NCBI RefSeq assembly: GCF_023343835.1
Contig: NC_064437.1
Location: forward strand, 10,939,001 to 11,003,000
From: Lagopus muta
Taxonomy: Eukaryota > Chordata > Aves > Galliformes > Phasianidae
Direction: 5' to 3'
Length of the DNA stretch: 64,000 bases
The first letter of the stretch is position 1, and each line of letters opens with the position of its first letter. Both the position numbers and the translations under genes were made by a program. Below the pieces are notes generated by a model. It saw only the letters and a program-made list of their open reading frames with translations, did no database searches and was not told the DNA's origin. This document shows, in pieces, positions 1 to 13,100 of the stretch.

Positions 1-3000
1 AGACACACATGTGGAAAATATTCAGCTGATAACATACAGATTGCTGTCAGACTCAGATCAGCCTTATTTAGAGTTCTGCTGCTATTTATTTTTTAAAATC
101 TTATGCCAAATAACTCAGAAGGAGGGGTGGAAAAACTCACTGAAGAAAAACATGAAGTTACTTCCAATTTCAATATTATCCAGATCTGTAATACAGATTG
201 GTTTTTCTTGCTGAAGATAGAGTATTCCTTCCAGGATTTCCTATCAGCAATGACTGGAACTGAATGATCTTTCCATACACAGCTTAGCCTCCTTTTTAAT
301 TTTAGTTTATTTTTGCCCTTGGTAACTTTGGCTGCCAGTTCTCAGTTGAATTTTTCTTGGTATGTACAGATACATTCCTGTTTGCAATTTCAGTGTGCAC
401 AGCGTCTTTATTTCACTGAACTGCTTCATTAGCTGACTGTGTGGAGCTCATCCCCCTGTAGCTACATGTCACTTGATTCATACAACCGTAACGCTTTATA
501 CCATGGGAAAGATAGTATAAATGCCCACCTTCTGCACATTTCTAAAGTTGTTCACACAAGCTTCTTCTTTTCCCTAAGTAATCAGACTCATCACTTCAAA
601 ATATCATTATATCCAGAGTGACTTCTAAAAATGACTGACCAAACTCTACCTGATAGCATACACCCAGTTCTTCAAAATAAAATCGGCCATGGAATTTCTT
701 ATAAGCTTTCTCTGTTTGGTCACATTCCTCCTGAACTGGTTTGCTTAAAGATAAATTCTTTTCTGAGAACTGATGCAGTGCTGTAAAGGAGCTGTATGAA
801 GTGCTTTTCCCTGCAAATGTCATTTTATTGATATAGAGCTTTCTATACTATTGTGTTGTTAAGATAGGTTTGTTAAGCATCTGAATAATCCTGTTTAGCA
901 CTGACTAATGAAAGCAACTTCTCTCCCTTTCTCTGTTATACTACTCATAGCATTTTCTTTTCTGAAGGTTTTCCCTGATGCAAATTGAATATTTAATCAT
1001 AATTGTTTTGTTTCTTTGCCTCTGTTCTCCTTAACCCATGGTTATTTGTGCACGTTTTAAAGTTTCTAAGAGGAACTCTGCTATATCTATTGAAAATTGA
1101 ATAAAACGTATCAGGCACTTTACACCACTATTTTCACAAAGCATGCAGCAACAATAGGGCAATAAGAACTTATTAATGTGGGTGGGGAAAAAAAAGACTG
1201 GAACAGAGACTGAAACAGAAAACCTCTCGCCTCAGGCAACAAACATTCACAGCAATTATATTTTAATCCTAACAAAAAAAAGTCCCATTGGGAAAAAAAA
1301 TGTTTTACTGCTTTCTCTGAAGTGATATTTTGTAAGTGCCCAAGTTCACTAATAGCAAAACTCAAAGATTTGGAGAATTCTGTATCATCTCCTTGCTGCA
1401 AACTGTGACTTGCTGTCAGCTTGTTTTATTATGGAAATAACCTCACATCCAGCAATGATAGGCACAACTTACACTCATTAACCTGTACATACCCACTGCC
1501 ATTCAGTTATTTACTGATAGCAACTTACATGACAAGCCAGAAGCCTGCATTTTCCAACTCTGAAGGCAAATATCAGCTAGAGACAGATGGAGAAGTCTGC
1601 TGGCTGTATAGAATCCAATATATTGTTTACACTGACAGAGCAGTTATGTGACCAGCTGTGCCCCACTGACTGTTTCCAGATAATATGTGTAGGTGTTACC
1701 TGGCTTTAAAGGCAGCTGAAGTCACACTTTTCTCCAGAGTTCATTAGCAAAAGTTCTGTTCCTCACCTGGCTTTTAATTAAACACAAACAGCTACGCTGA
1801 GAATATTGAAACTGTTCTGCTACTCTGTCATTATATTCCTGATAGCAACAGCCAGTTTATATTTTAGGATCTGGTGACATTAACTAAATCCAACAGCTCT
1901 TTTCCATACTACTTTGGCAACTAGGCAGAACAGTGCTTTCAAGCCAACAGAGATGAAGCTGTTCACAAGTTAGAGGCCTACTGCTGGAAACACACAATTA
2001 GATCTTGTCAAATGCCACAAGCAGACTGGGATTAACCAGTGTCTGCCACTGTCTAAAAAGGACTACAGGCCATGAAGGCAGCGTGCTCTCTTCACACAGA
2101 TCAGGGCAGAGTGGCTGTCCTTCTGGGGAGTCTGGGAAGAAAGGGGCGAGATGGCTCTCAGCTGTGGTGGAATACTTTATAATCAGAGCCAGATTAACTG
2201 TGGCCTTACTCTTCTTCCTCCTGACTTTTCTCACAACTCCCCCAGAGACAAGCTGTCAGGACCTCTTCCCACTCTGAGTTGGATGCCACTGAAATCTCTG
2301 CGAAAACAAAGTTTTGACAGCGATGTATTCTCTGAATGTGGGGAGCTTGTTCTGCCCCAGGCCAGTGGCTCCACTCACACCAGGCTGCATGCTCAGTTGA
2401 CTGCCAGAGTCCAGACCTTTATTATCACCTGCTGCTCTGAGCAGCCCACTGGGGTTACTGAGACAGTTCCATGCTGCTATTACAGGGTAGAACAAAATAC
2501 ATGATTTGAAACCGCATTACTTGCGAGGAATACTTCCTCATTCATTTGATTGTAGGGTAAACTTGTGACTGCAGTCTTGATTTTTAAAGAAACTTTAAAC
2601 TTTGTGCCTAAAACTATTTGCATTCATAAACTTCAAAGGCATGATAAAAGGCTGAATCTCAAACCAGGCCTTCTGTATGTAATATGCCCTCTGCAAGGTC
2701 TAAGGTATTATTGTATTATTACTTCAAAGAAAAGGCATGCATTGTTAATACTGTCACTTGAATTGCAGGGAAGAAATTAATGTTTATTTTTACTTCATTT
2801 TCCCAAAATACTCCCCTCCAAACTTTCATTTATTAGTAGTATGTTTTAAAAAGGCAAAGTTAAAGCAGTTCTGCTGCAGTGTAATAGGCTGAGAATCACA
2901 GAATGAAAGCCTTCAATGTGGTCGATGTGATGGCTCTTCAGCCTAATGAAGAGTGCTTGTGTTTCAGTGATAATGGGAAGACAGGGAGAAATCCACAAGT

Positions 3001-4061
3001 GCAGTGCAGGAGCCCCATGAATTAGAGCAGCCAGCAGTTTCTCTCTTCTGGTCACCACGTTTCTCATTCCACTTCATCTGTTCATGCAGAAATACACGTT
3101 TCTGACGGTGGCTGTTTCTGACACTATACTGAAGCAGAACTCCAAACAACTACAGCCTGTTAACTCTATACTAGTGTTGGACATAACCTAAACCTCCACT
3201 CTAAATATGTTTATTTTCAGAGAACCAGCATAATGTGTACTGTGCTGATATTAGACATCAGTCTTGTAAGATATGCATGTTATTGTCAAGGTTATGATTA
3301 TTTTATGGACTATATTATGGCAGTGATTATATGAATGTATTGACACTACACAGCCCAGCCTATGTCCTGCATATATGTATATAATTCCTATAAATAAGAA
3401 CAGCAAACAATTCTTGCTCTGACTCTCGCTGGTCAGAATCCATAATTCTTCAGTGGTTATATATACAGTACATGGCAAAATAATTCCAAATGATCAAACA
3501 TCAGGAAATGAAAACAACCATACCAAGTTCTCCATTTCCCTTGCCTCATCCCTCTTTGTAGTTTAGCAGCCCCTGTAACAACTTGTGTCTTGCAGTGTAT
3601 TCTGAAGGTCAACAAATTCAAACTGTTTCAGACCAGAGACTAATTTTGTCTTTTCATTGTAGTTCTCTTCTTCCACTGCTCCAGTGTTGCCTTTCCATCA
3701 CTTATAGCTTATCATGCCACCACACTTCAAACTCAATCCACCATGCACCTGGGCTGCTTACACCTTAGACTGGAACTGCACAGCTGGAAACTGGAACACA
3801 CAAAGGTGTTCTTCACATAAATAAAAAAAAAATAAATAGATAGGAGCCACTGAATTCTCCATTTACCTTGGGTTCTCCAGGTTGACATTCTACAGACTCA
3901 AACAGCATTCCAGTGACATTGTAAACCATTTCTCAATATAGATTAAGGCTCAGAGGTTAGAAAATGGAGAAGACAGACATAGAGACAAGTAAATAGAAGA
4001 AGAAATGCAAACTACTCTGCAAGAAAAATCCATTTCAATTTGTCAATTGCTTAATTAACAG
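1..4061 (+). other. AK5: AK5 intron (partial)
   Basis: The left edge lies inside an AK5 intron. I looked for the expected preceding exon (end of the first kinase domain and a DTGEIIDTG-like linker) and did not find it. Only short chance ORFs on both strands are present, with no recognisable repeat of any size. Confidence 0.7.
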
Positions 4062-4104
4062 GAGGAGGATCAGTCAAGTTTTTCTGGTTATGAAAGCACA
4101 GGAG
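4062..4104 (+). CDS. AK5: AK5 coding exon (linker), 43 nt
   Basis: A small exon between a TTAATTAACAG acceptor and a strong GAG|GTGAGT donor. It encodes EEDQSSFSGYESTG plus the first base of an Asp codon that the next exon completes. The acidic, Ser/Gly-rich content resembles the linker between the two kinase domains of vertebrate AK5 (human has a YEDQ-containing acidic linker). A stop codon lies in frame just upstream of the acceptor, so the exon cannot extend left. It is short, and its identity rests mostly on phase and context. Confidence 0.75.
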
Positions 4105-7100
4105 GTGAGTTTATTTACCTTTTAAACCTTTTAAAGTTAACAACAAGAGATGTAGATGCTTCTATGCAGCATAAGAAACAACATTAAATGAGCGTGTTGC
4201 AAGTAGTTAACTGAAAGGCAACCTTCCAGCAGACATGGTGCAGGACCACCCTCTACCTTGGTATAAACAGAGCAGTGACTGGGAGCTGGCCAGAAACAAA
4301 GAAAAAAGACACCCAGCAATTTAAGCAAAAGGTAGTGCAGCAGCACCAGAATTCTGGTAGGAATAAAAATAGCAGATGCCTGGATTTGAATTGAGGTTAT
4401 TATTATTATTATTTGGCTGAATTTAAGATTCAGAGGAATTTAAGGTTATCTCTCTGATGCAGTACACCAAATAACATCTGAATGGGCTGTGAACCAATTT
4501 CTGTACCAGCCATGATCTAATTATATATTCAGAGAAAGATAAAATGGAAGGCAAATTATTACATTATGGTGCATGTGCTTTTTTTTTTTAATTTTTTTTT
4601 TTTTAAAGATGATTTATATATGCAAGGTCTAGCTTTCAAGTCTTTTTTTTTTTCTTGAAATTGTATCTTCGGTAACAGCTACAAGGGTGGGAGATAAATG
4701 AAATGCGGGCAGAAAGCAAATCCAGTTAAAAAAAAAAAAATAGATCACTTTACTGTGTGGAAAGTCAGCAAGACTAAATATGAGCAGGTGTCACCAATGG
4801 AATGACTTATTTTTTTTATCTTAGATTTTTCAGAAGACCTGAAGAAATCAAACATCTTCTTTATAGTCGGTAAGTAGATTTTTTTGTCTAACTGAATTTA
4901 AAAATCCATGGTTTTTCTTAAGCTCTGATCATAAGCATGTGATGTCTTCTGAAGACTAGCATAATTATTTAGCTGAGTATCTACAGTGCAATTATAGAAT
5001 CAGTAAGACTGGAAAAGGCCTGTAAGGTCATCTAATTCAACAGCCAACTCACCATCACCATGCCCACTAACCTCACCCACAAGCTTCCAGTTCCCTCAGC
5101 CACTCCTCCAGACTTTTCACAGCCCTGTTGCCCCTCTCTGGACACACTCCAGGGCCTCTATGTCTTTTCTTGCTGTGAGGAACCCAGAACACAGCACTCC
5201 AGGCGCAGCCCCACCAGCACCAAGCACAGAGGGACAGTCGCCTCCCTGCTCCTGCTGGCTGCATCCAAGCCAGGATACCATTGGCCTTCTTGACCGCCTG
5301 GGCACATCACTTGCTTGTATTCAACCATACTTATTCAGTCTTTAAAAAAGGAATTAGGATGCAATATCACATTCTTAACCTGTGCGTGACCATGCTAACA
5401 GTCACCCTGTGAAGTTCTGAGCAGGAGATACATCGAAGTGCAAACTAATGCAAAACAATCATAGTTCTTGTGCAGTCACAGCACTGCTGGGTGACCTCAT
5501 GACAAAGCTGACTCACCAGCTTTGGTTGTTATTCATAACTTCAGGTGAAAAATCAGGTCTTTTTGAAACATCTTTTGTAAACACGGATTTCACTCATGCA
5601 TTTCCTTAGCGTGCCATTAACATGCCATTACCTTGCACAATGCTTAGTGTGCAGTGAGGCTTTGCAGACTCAAGGTCTACAGTATGCTTGTTTTCTGGAT
5701 GTTCACTGAGGAGAAACACCATATTAATGTTCAGTATTATACAAACGGGACTAAAATAAGCCACAGACACATGGAAGAACCTTTAAAAAAGCACATTAAT
5801 ACTAGAAGATTAACAAGTTCCAACTGAAAGCCTAGTACTAGTTACTCGGAAGGAAACATTGCTTCGTTTAAAATCAAGCAGAGCTCTCCTAAGAAGAACA
5901 AAACTCCACTCTTTCATCAGAGCAACATGAAAAGTAGACTTAACCACAATGATCAGTTCATGACTTTATCATACTTAGCTAATGCAATACACAATAGCAC
6001 ATCCAGAAAATTGTCTTTCCTAACAGCATTAGTGGGTACATTATCCCTCCCCATCCTCTCACAGGAGTTTTGTAAAACACAGCCACATTTGACTTTGGCT
6101 GAAGCTGAAACCTAAGCAGAACATTTCCAGGAATTCTACTGCACCAGAGGCAAACTCCCCATTTACTCTTAAATTTAGTGTTTTAAGGTAAGGATAAATA
6201 GGACCAACTTCCCAGCTGGCACTCTGAAGACATGATCTCCACCTACATTTGCAGATAAAATATTATCAGCTGCAAACACTAGCTTCTGCATATGGGGAGG
6301 GGAAGGGGAGAACAACAACAAAACACTATTTGTCCAAGATATATCACTGTCCAAAGACCTTGAACAACCTTATCTAACTTACCAGATGACGCTCCATCCA
6401 ATCTAAATTATTCTATGGTACTTGTATTAAAGGTCCTTCTACAATCAGACAGGCAGAGCATGAACAGTGCTGACAATTTAAACCCAAATCAGTCAAAGTG
6501 CCAGCTGTGGAAAAGGATGAAAGCTGCTTTCTCTGACTTTGCATGTAAGGAGAACCTGTATGTTCTCTCTAAGAGAAAAACCTCAGTGATGCCATGGGTC
6601 ATGTCCCCAGGACATCACATCACTGCCAGCGTGCACTCCAGGATGTCTTCTGGTTAAAATCATTTTTCAGAAAAAAAGGATTCTATTTGTTTTTTAATGC
6701 AGTATCATTCCTATATGGTTTCACTCAGACTAAAATCATACCTGAGCAACAGATGAGGTGGTATTTAGGAGCTTCCAAACGCCATGTTCTGTAGCTTTTT
6801 GTGTTTATAAATAAATAATATAATAAATAAATAAAACAAATAACTCAGATAGCATTGCCAAATTGATCAAGGCCCCCCAAAATCACAGCCTGAACATAAG
6901 AATAGTTTGACAGATTCTTTTACTTTCAGTTCTGACTTCTAAGCTCCACTGTACAGCTAAGTTTCACCTGCAAGCACTTTCTCATCTTACAAAGTTTGTA
7001 CTCATTACAAAAAACAAGGCCTAGAAATTAAAACATTTTAAAATAAATTTTGATATTCTTGTAAATTCTGCTATTGGCATCTTATGTAAATGCCCATACT

Positions 7101-10100
7101 ATTTGGTATACAGTAAACTCATAAGACCTAGCAAGCTTAAAACAGAGACATCACAGGCTGTCTGTACAACAGTTCCGCTTTGCTAATGCTTCTGACAGCA
7201 AAACCAGCTCACAAATGTCTCGTGTTGCTTATTCCTGACCCTGCTTGCTCCCTGCAGCAGTCCCAGCTCCCTGTACCATCAATTCGTGTTTGTGATCTTG
7301 TGCTCCAGACCAGACCAGACCAGTGCACTTGAATTGCAAGCCTGGAATTGCAGTCTTTCATAGTTTGGGGGTGATGAGGGCCTGAAGTGTAAGGCTTGAC
7401 TTCTAAACTGAGATCTTTCACAGATCTAGTGCAGGCTGCAGTTAAAAATTCAGAAGTGCTGCTCAGGTAGCAGTCATCTCTCCCCACCCACTGAGACCTC
7501 TTTTTCTGCCTTTGAACCACCCTCCACAAAGCACTTCTGCATCCCATAATTAAATTGGGAAAGGTGATCACCTAAGCCAGCAGAGCTGCCAGAAAGTTAC
7601 TTATCTTAAGATCTTCTTATACAATTTCACAGGCAGTTGAATCAATGTAACATGGAACAGAAACCTGTGCTAAGATGGTTTGCAGACCTTTAAATCATAA
7701 CCTTGTCTGTAGGAAGAACAATATGCAGAATGGCATGTAATTTTATGCTCAGAACTTGGGCGCTACACTGAGTATTTGCTCACTTTTTGTATCAGTGTGC
7801 AGAGAGAGATACAGAGGATTCCAAGGTTAATCTGAGTGATGCCACCATCATTTTCCCATTGCCTTGTTTTTGAGGAGGAAGCTGTGTAGTCAGCTCCAGC
7901 AGGAGCTTACAGAGCTCCTGGCTGCCACACAGCCAACAGAGCTCCCCTGCTGCACTAACACAGCTGTGACCCTGACCAGGAAAATTAAGAGCTAGTGGAA
8001 GCCATCCGTGATCTCATCAAGGTCTATCCAGGTCATCCCAGCCCTGGCAACCTCATGTCTTCACAAGGAGGATTTGGGTCATTGTTGGTCATTAGTTCCC
8101 CATTGTCAGTTGCTTATAGGAACTGTGCCGAAGCCCACCACAACTCAGGTTAAAACTCACACACTAATTCCACATTTTTCCTACAGGTCACAGCACATTC
8201 AGTTTCTCCAGGTATTTTCTACACTTTTCCTCTTCTAACTTCATGTCATATTTGAAAATCAGAAAAGAACGTGACTAACTCCGAATAGCAAGCTACTGTG
8301 AACCAGTCTGTCACAGGTTAACACCAGCTTAGTCCAAAATAGATGCAAGCAGAATAAAAGACATACCAGAAAATTGATAGTGTTCACAAAGAGTCATACG
8401 CCTCTGTAACAAAAACGTGGGCCTATTTTCCTCTTTTGGACAGCTGAGCTATTGTGGAAATTTTGCCACCTCAAGTTTTTTTTATGTTTGAAAAACAGTG
8501 TAACAAGTTCTGGTGAAGGCTTCTCATCTTTGTAATAGCTTTTATTACACATGCTATGCAACTGTTGTTCATTATAGATTTTCATAAATTAGACTGTTTT
8601 TCTCAAATTTCTTAGAAAGATGCATAGGTTCAATAAAAAGACCTTCTGAAAGAATGAAGTGCAATACTACAGGTTGGTAAGCCTCATAATTGTAGAGTTT
8701 GTGTTGTGGAAGCTACATATATAGCACTCCTTTAAGCACATACCCTGAGCAGGAGGAAAGTACTGTAGTAAGGAAATGCTCTTTACCATCCTTTCCCACC
8801 TTGATAGCTCTTTCACAGTCACGTCACATTCCAGCCTTCAGAGGGAGTTAAGATGTTAACCAATACTTGAATTTCAGCTAGATAAATTAATGCTGGCATA
8901 AGCACTGAGTACGTGTTCAGACCTCAGGAATGAGGAAATGCCTGGAGGCATTCAGTCTCTTTTCAAATCAGAGAAAACAAGAGTTGCAAGCTCATTTGTC
9001 ACTATGAAAAACACAAGAATATGTGAAGTGGGTCACATACATTTGTCAAGCAATAGGATGCTTTGCTACTCATCAAATGAGGCAAAATTAAGAGTAGTGG
9101 CTATAAACATTATCACTTTCACCACATAGCTGTTATTTAATTACATCTTTTGCTCTTTAAAGGGCTCAGCATTTTAATGTCAGCTTTGCTGGAATTTTTC
9201 TATGAAAATATACATGGGCAACTTGAATGTTTTGGCAGAATAGTAATACATACTTTGGCATATGTCCTGCATGTTTGATAGCATTCTATTTTAAAATACT
9301 AAAAAGACAGAGGTATTACAGAAACGTACTGGCTTTCATAAGTATTTATCTTCAAGCTAAACAACCTAAAATTGCTCTCGTATTGTCATTTCTGCAAGAG
9401 ATCTAGTTTTATTTAGTATGTGAAGAGACACTGAAGAAGTTACATAAGAAGCACAATAAAGTAACTTTTATAGCTTTTTTTTTTTAACCTTAGCAGTGGG
9501 TGTACACCAAATAGGTAGCATGAAATGACTGCTCTGTTAGTGAATTAAAGCCAGAAGACAGAATATGTAATCAAGCACATGCATGCACAAACTTACTAAT
9601 CTTAAAAAAAAAGACCAGAACTAACTTACCATTACAGACACTTAGAGGTGATTTGCCCATTATGGCTCCATATCTATTTCTCTATAGCTAATTTTACACA
9701 GACCTTATTTTCTTCCAATGACTGCTTTTACAAAAGAAAATTTTTCTTCATCTTAAAGCAATAGAAAAACAACACGTAACCTACACTGGAAGGAAAATAA
9801 CTGTGACAAAGACACTTCTAGATAAAATCATAGTGCAAGCGTGAATCTCACACCACAAGTTGAAAATTATGTTTGTGAATCTGAAGTAGCAGACTGCAGC
9901 TTACTCTAGACAAAACTGTTCCTTCCTACCTATTGCCTTATGACCCAAATTTTATTCTCAGCTACAGTACTGTAACATCTCTGAAGATTATATTCTCAGT
10001 GCAGTTATTTCTGAAATTGAATGCCAGTTGAATTCTGGTCAGGAAGACATCATGCCAAATTCACTGTATGGTGGGAAGCATTAATCCTATGTTCATTCAC

Positions 10101-13100
10101 AGAAAGATAAAGAAGGAAAATCATGTTGCTTAGCATCACATTTTTTCTAGTATCTTAAGTCCACACAACGGATCTAAACAGCCATAGTCTTGAAATACAC
10201 ACAAGTCATACGCTTTAAAAACCCACAACTACATAGTAAAGCACAATTTTATCTTCAGTTTTGTTCTTCAATCTTAACTCTACCTCTTGATTTTGAGCCC
10301 TGTCTACCTGCCAGGGTATAATTACCTCTTACTGCAGCAGTTCTTCTGAATAAATCCATCAAAGATCATAAAAGCACTTCCAACTGCCACACACCCAGAT
10401 CATTTCTCCCCAAAATCTTCATTTCCTGATGTGAATTTACTCTCCATGCTTCTCCCCACCCTGGGCACCCACATGGCCCTTCTGCTCCCCCCACAGCTGC
10501 TCACCTCAGCTCCTCCAGTCACCACCACAGAAGCAGGATCTGTGAGAAATAACTTTCCTCCATCTTGTTGATCTCTCTAGCAGGAGTGGGACAGCTGTGG
10601 CTATTCAGCAGGCAGCTAAGAGGGTGCTGAGCCTTTCAGGAGTGGGCTTCATAGCAATGTGGGAAGAGCAGCCACCTCCTGTGAGGAGATGGGACGGGGC
10701 AGTGCCAGTACGTAGAGCATGAGACGCCCGCCATCTGTGAGCAGACCCCAGAATGGATACTTGCCAAAGAGGTGGAGTTTGTGCTTGAGGACTTTTGGTG
10801 CAGTGGCAGCTGTCCTGCTGGAGGACAGGTGCATCTCCTGAGATATTTCTTTCAGCAGCAGCACCTACCCAGGTCACATTTGCTGTCACCTGTGGGCCTT
10901 TGGAGGGGGGAGGAGTGCTCAGCCCACAGCTGCGGTGAGCAGCAGGCGCCTTCCCTTCAGCCAGGGGAAGAATCACCTCAGCAGCTTCACCAGAGTAATG
11001 GAGTCTGCTCTGACTCAAGGTGGTTTTCCAGTTCTCAGCTAAATACGAGCAGATGAGTGGTGACAAGGTGCCATGCAGAGCACTGAGCCCTTATACCACT
11101 CTGCAGCATGCACAAAGAGCAAGACAAATCTGCAACTGCAGGGGCAGGAGGCCTGGGCCTCCACCCGCATTCAGCTGCTTCAGCAGGTGTACCAGCACCT
11201 GTGGGAGCCATCTAGCTAGAGGGAAAGGCAGCGAGCACAGCAAAGCTTTGCTCTTGCGTTTGCAATAGTGCAAATGGGTTTGGTTGCTCCACTTCCACAT
11301 GTGTGCCCTGTAACGCAGACAGGTGTCAATGGCTCTGTTTATATCTTTCCATTCCACAAGTGGGGGCAAAATATTTCCCTTGCAGGGATTTTACTATATT
11401 TTGCCACATTAGCAAGATCAGCTTGCTAATGTTTGCTGTAACTTGCAAGCCTGAATGCGTACCGAATCCAACACACTACCCTGCTCCCTGTCTGCTCAGT
11501 GGTTTTCATTGACATGGTAGTTGTGCTTTAGGAACAAGTTCTCTTCTGTAAAACATTTCATTGTTTTGACTCCTTAATTTCAGTACACGCTTTTTGAGTC
11601 AGCGTTGAAGGGAGATATATGACTTGTTGCAGTGTAGAGTCTCTGTGCTTAAAAAACAAAAACAAAACATTAACAGGCAGTCATCAGTTTCTTTCCATTT
11701 TCTTAGCTGCTATAAATTGAGAAAAGGAAGATATTTATTCCTTTGTAATTCTTGATATTCTTCCTCACAAAGGTGGCCCTGGATCTGGCAAAAGCAGCCA
11801 ATGTGAACAGTTAGCCAAGAAATACGGATTTACTCATCTGTCCACTGTTGAACTCCTCCAAAATGAGTTATCATCACTATCAGAGAGAAGTAAATTTATC
11901 AAAGACGTCATGGAATGTGGTGAACCTATGCCTGGAGTAAGATACAATTTTATTTGGGGTCCTTACAGTTTACAAAGGCAGTAGTACGTAGATGGTTTTA
12001 AAGGGTGGAAATAAGAGAATAAGAGATGATTCCTATTAAAGGAAAAGGAATCTGCAACTTGAGAGAGAATCTTCTTCATTGGCAGATATGTGACACTTGT
12101 TTCCTTCTTCTATGCCTGGAGTAATTTACATTTGAGTTCCATACACCATATAAACGAATCATGAAATACAGTGAGACAGATGCTGTGCTATGCATTGCAA
12201 TATGTAAGAATAAGTACAGGAAACAGAAACTTTATGTACATTTTATAGCTTCACATTTCAGATTCAGAGCTGTACTTCTAGCAGCTATTCTAATTTACAA
12301 TACCTGCAGTGGTTTCCTGCAGAGTTGGCTGAGATCCCAGAGCAGCTGTACTGCAGTTTAATGGAGACCATAAGACAGTGCTGTTCTCAGCTGGACTTGA
12401 CTTTTACATAGGCAGGTCTGCAGCCTGAACTCTTGATGGGTCTTCAGCAAGTGCAGTTAGATTGTAGAGTGTGTTTACTAATGAAAGAAATTGGGAAGTG
12501 CTGCTCAGGGGAAACTAAAAGCTATGCTGAGGCTTGATTTTGATTGCTTTGCTCCTCAGTGAAATTGATCAGATGGGGTCTCTTAACACTTTCCATATAA
12601 TATAACAATGACATAGCAAATGCAATTAGATTAGAAAATACAGCAGTGGCTGCAGTTTTACAGATATTAAAATTAATTTTGAAACTACAAAATATCCTCA
12701 ACTACTTAGAGGATGGTTTGGAAGCTCAAGGATAGGTTGCAATGCTAGGATTGCAAAACATGTGCAGGTATCAAAGAAAAACACCTGCTATCACAGGATG
12801 TGGTTTTAGCAAACCAGATCAGAGTGATTGTTAAGGGCATAAGTCAGTGTAGCAAATAAAGATACCAACTATTCTTATTAATCAATTAATCAAGTAACTC
12901 CCTTTCTTTCTAATGCAGAGTATTGTCCTAGAGCTACTGAAAGAAGCCATGATCACCAGTTTAGGAGACACAAAAGGATTTCTGATTGATGGTTATCCCC
13001 GTGAGCTGAAAGAAGCAGAAGAGTTTGAGAACAAGGTGAATGTGTAGTCATAGTTCTGTTACTACTCTTCGTAAGATACAACTATACTTCTGGTTCTGCT

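Larger units (their letters stand above)
4870..11772 (+). other. AK5: AK5 intron, 6.9 kb
   Basis: It holds an internally deleted CR1 copy just after the donor (4993-5330), a weak CR1 end near 6380-6418, a TAAA-type microsatellite near 6805-6842, and short CCAGA repeats at 7305-7323. It also has an unusually GC-rich block at about 10440-11280. The ORFs here (up to 153 codons, on minus 10605-11066) resemble no protein I know. Confidence 0.8.

Noticed and set aside
5060..5345. Several ORFs on both strands
   Set aside because: They lie in a CR1 fragment and do not encode an intact reverse transcriptase piece.
7209..7571. 120-codon minus-strand ORF in an AK5 intron
   Set aside because: No recognisable similarity, and no splice or promoter context.
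10605..11066. 153-codon minus-strand ORF
   Set aside because: It sits in a GC-rich block that lengthens chance frames; no domain or codon pattern supports it.
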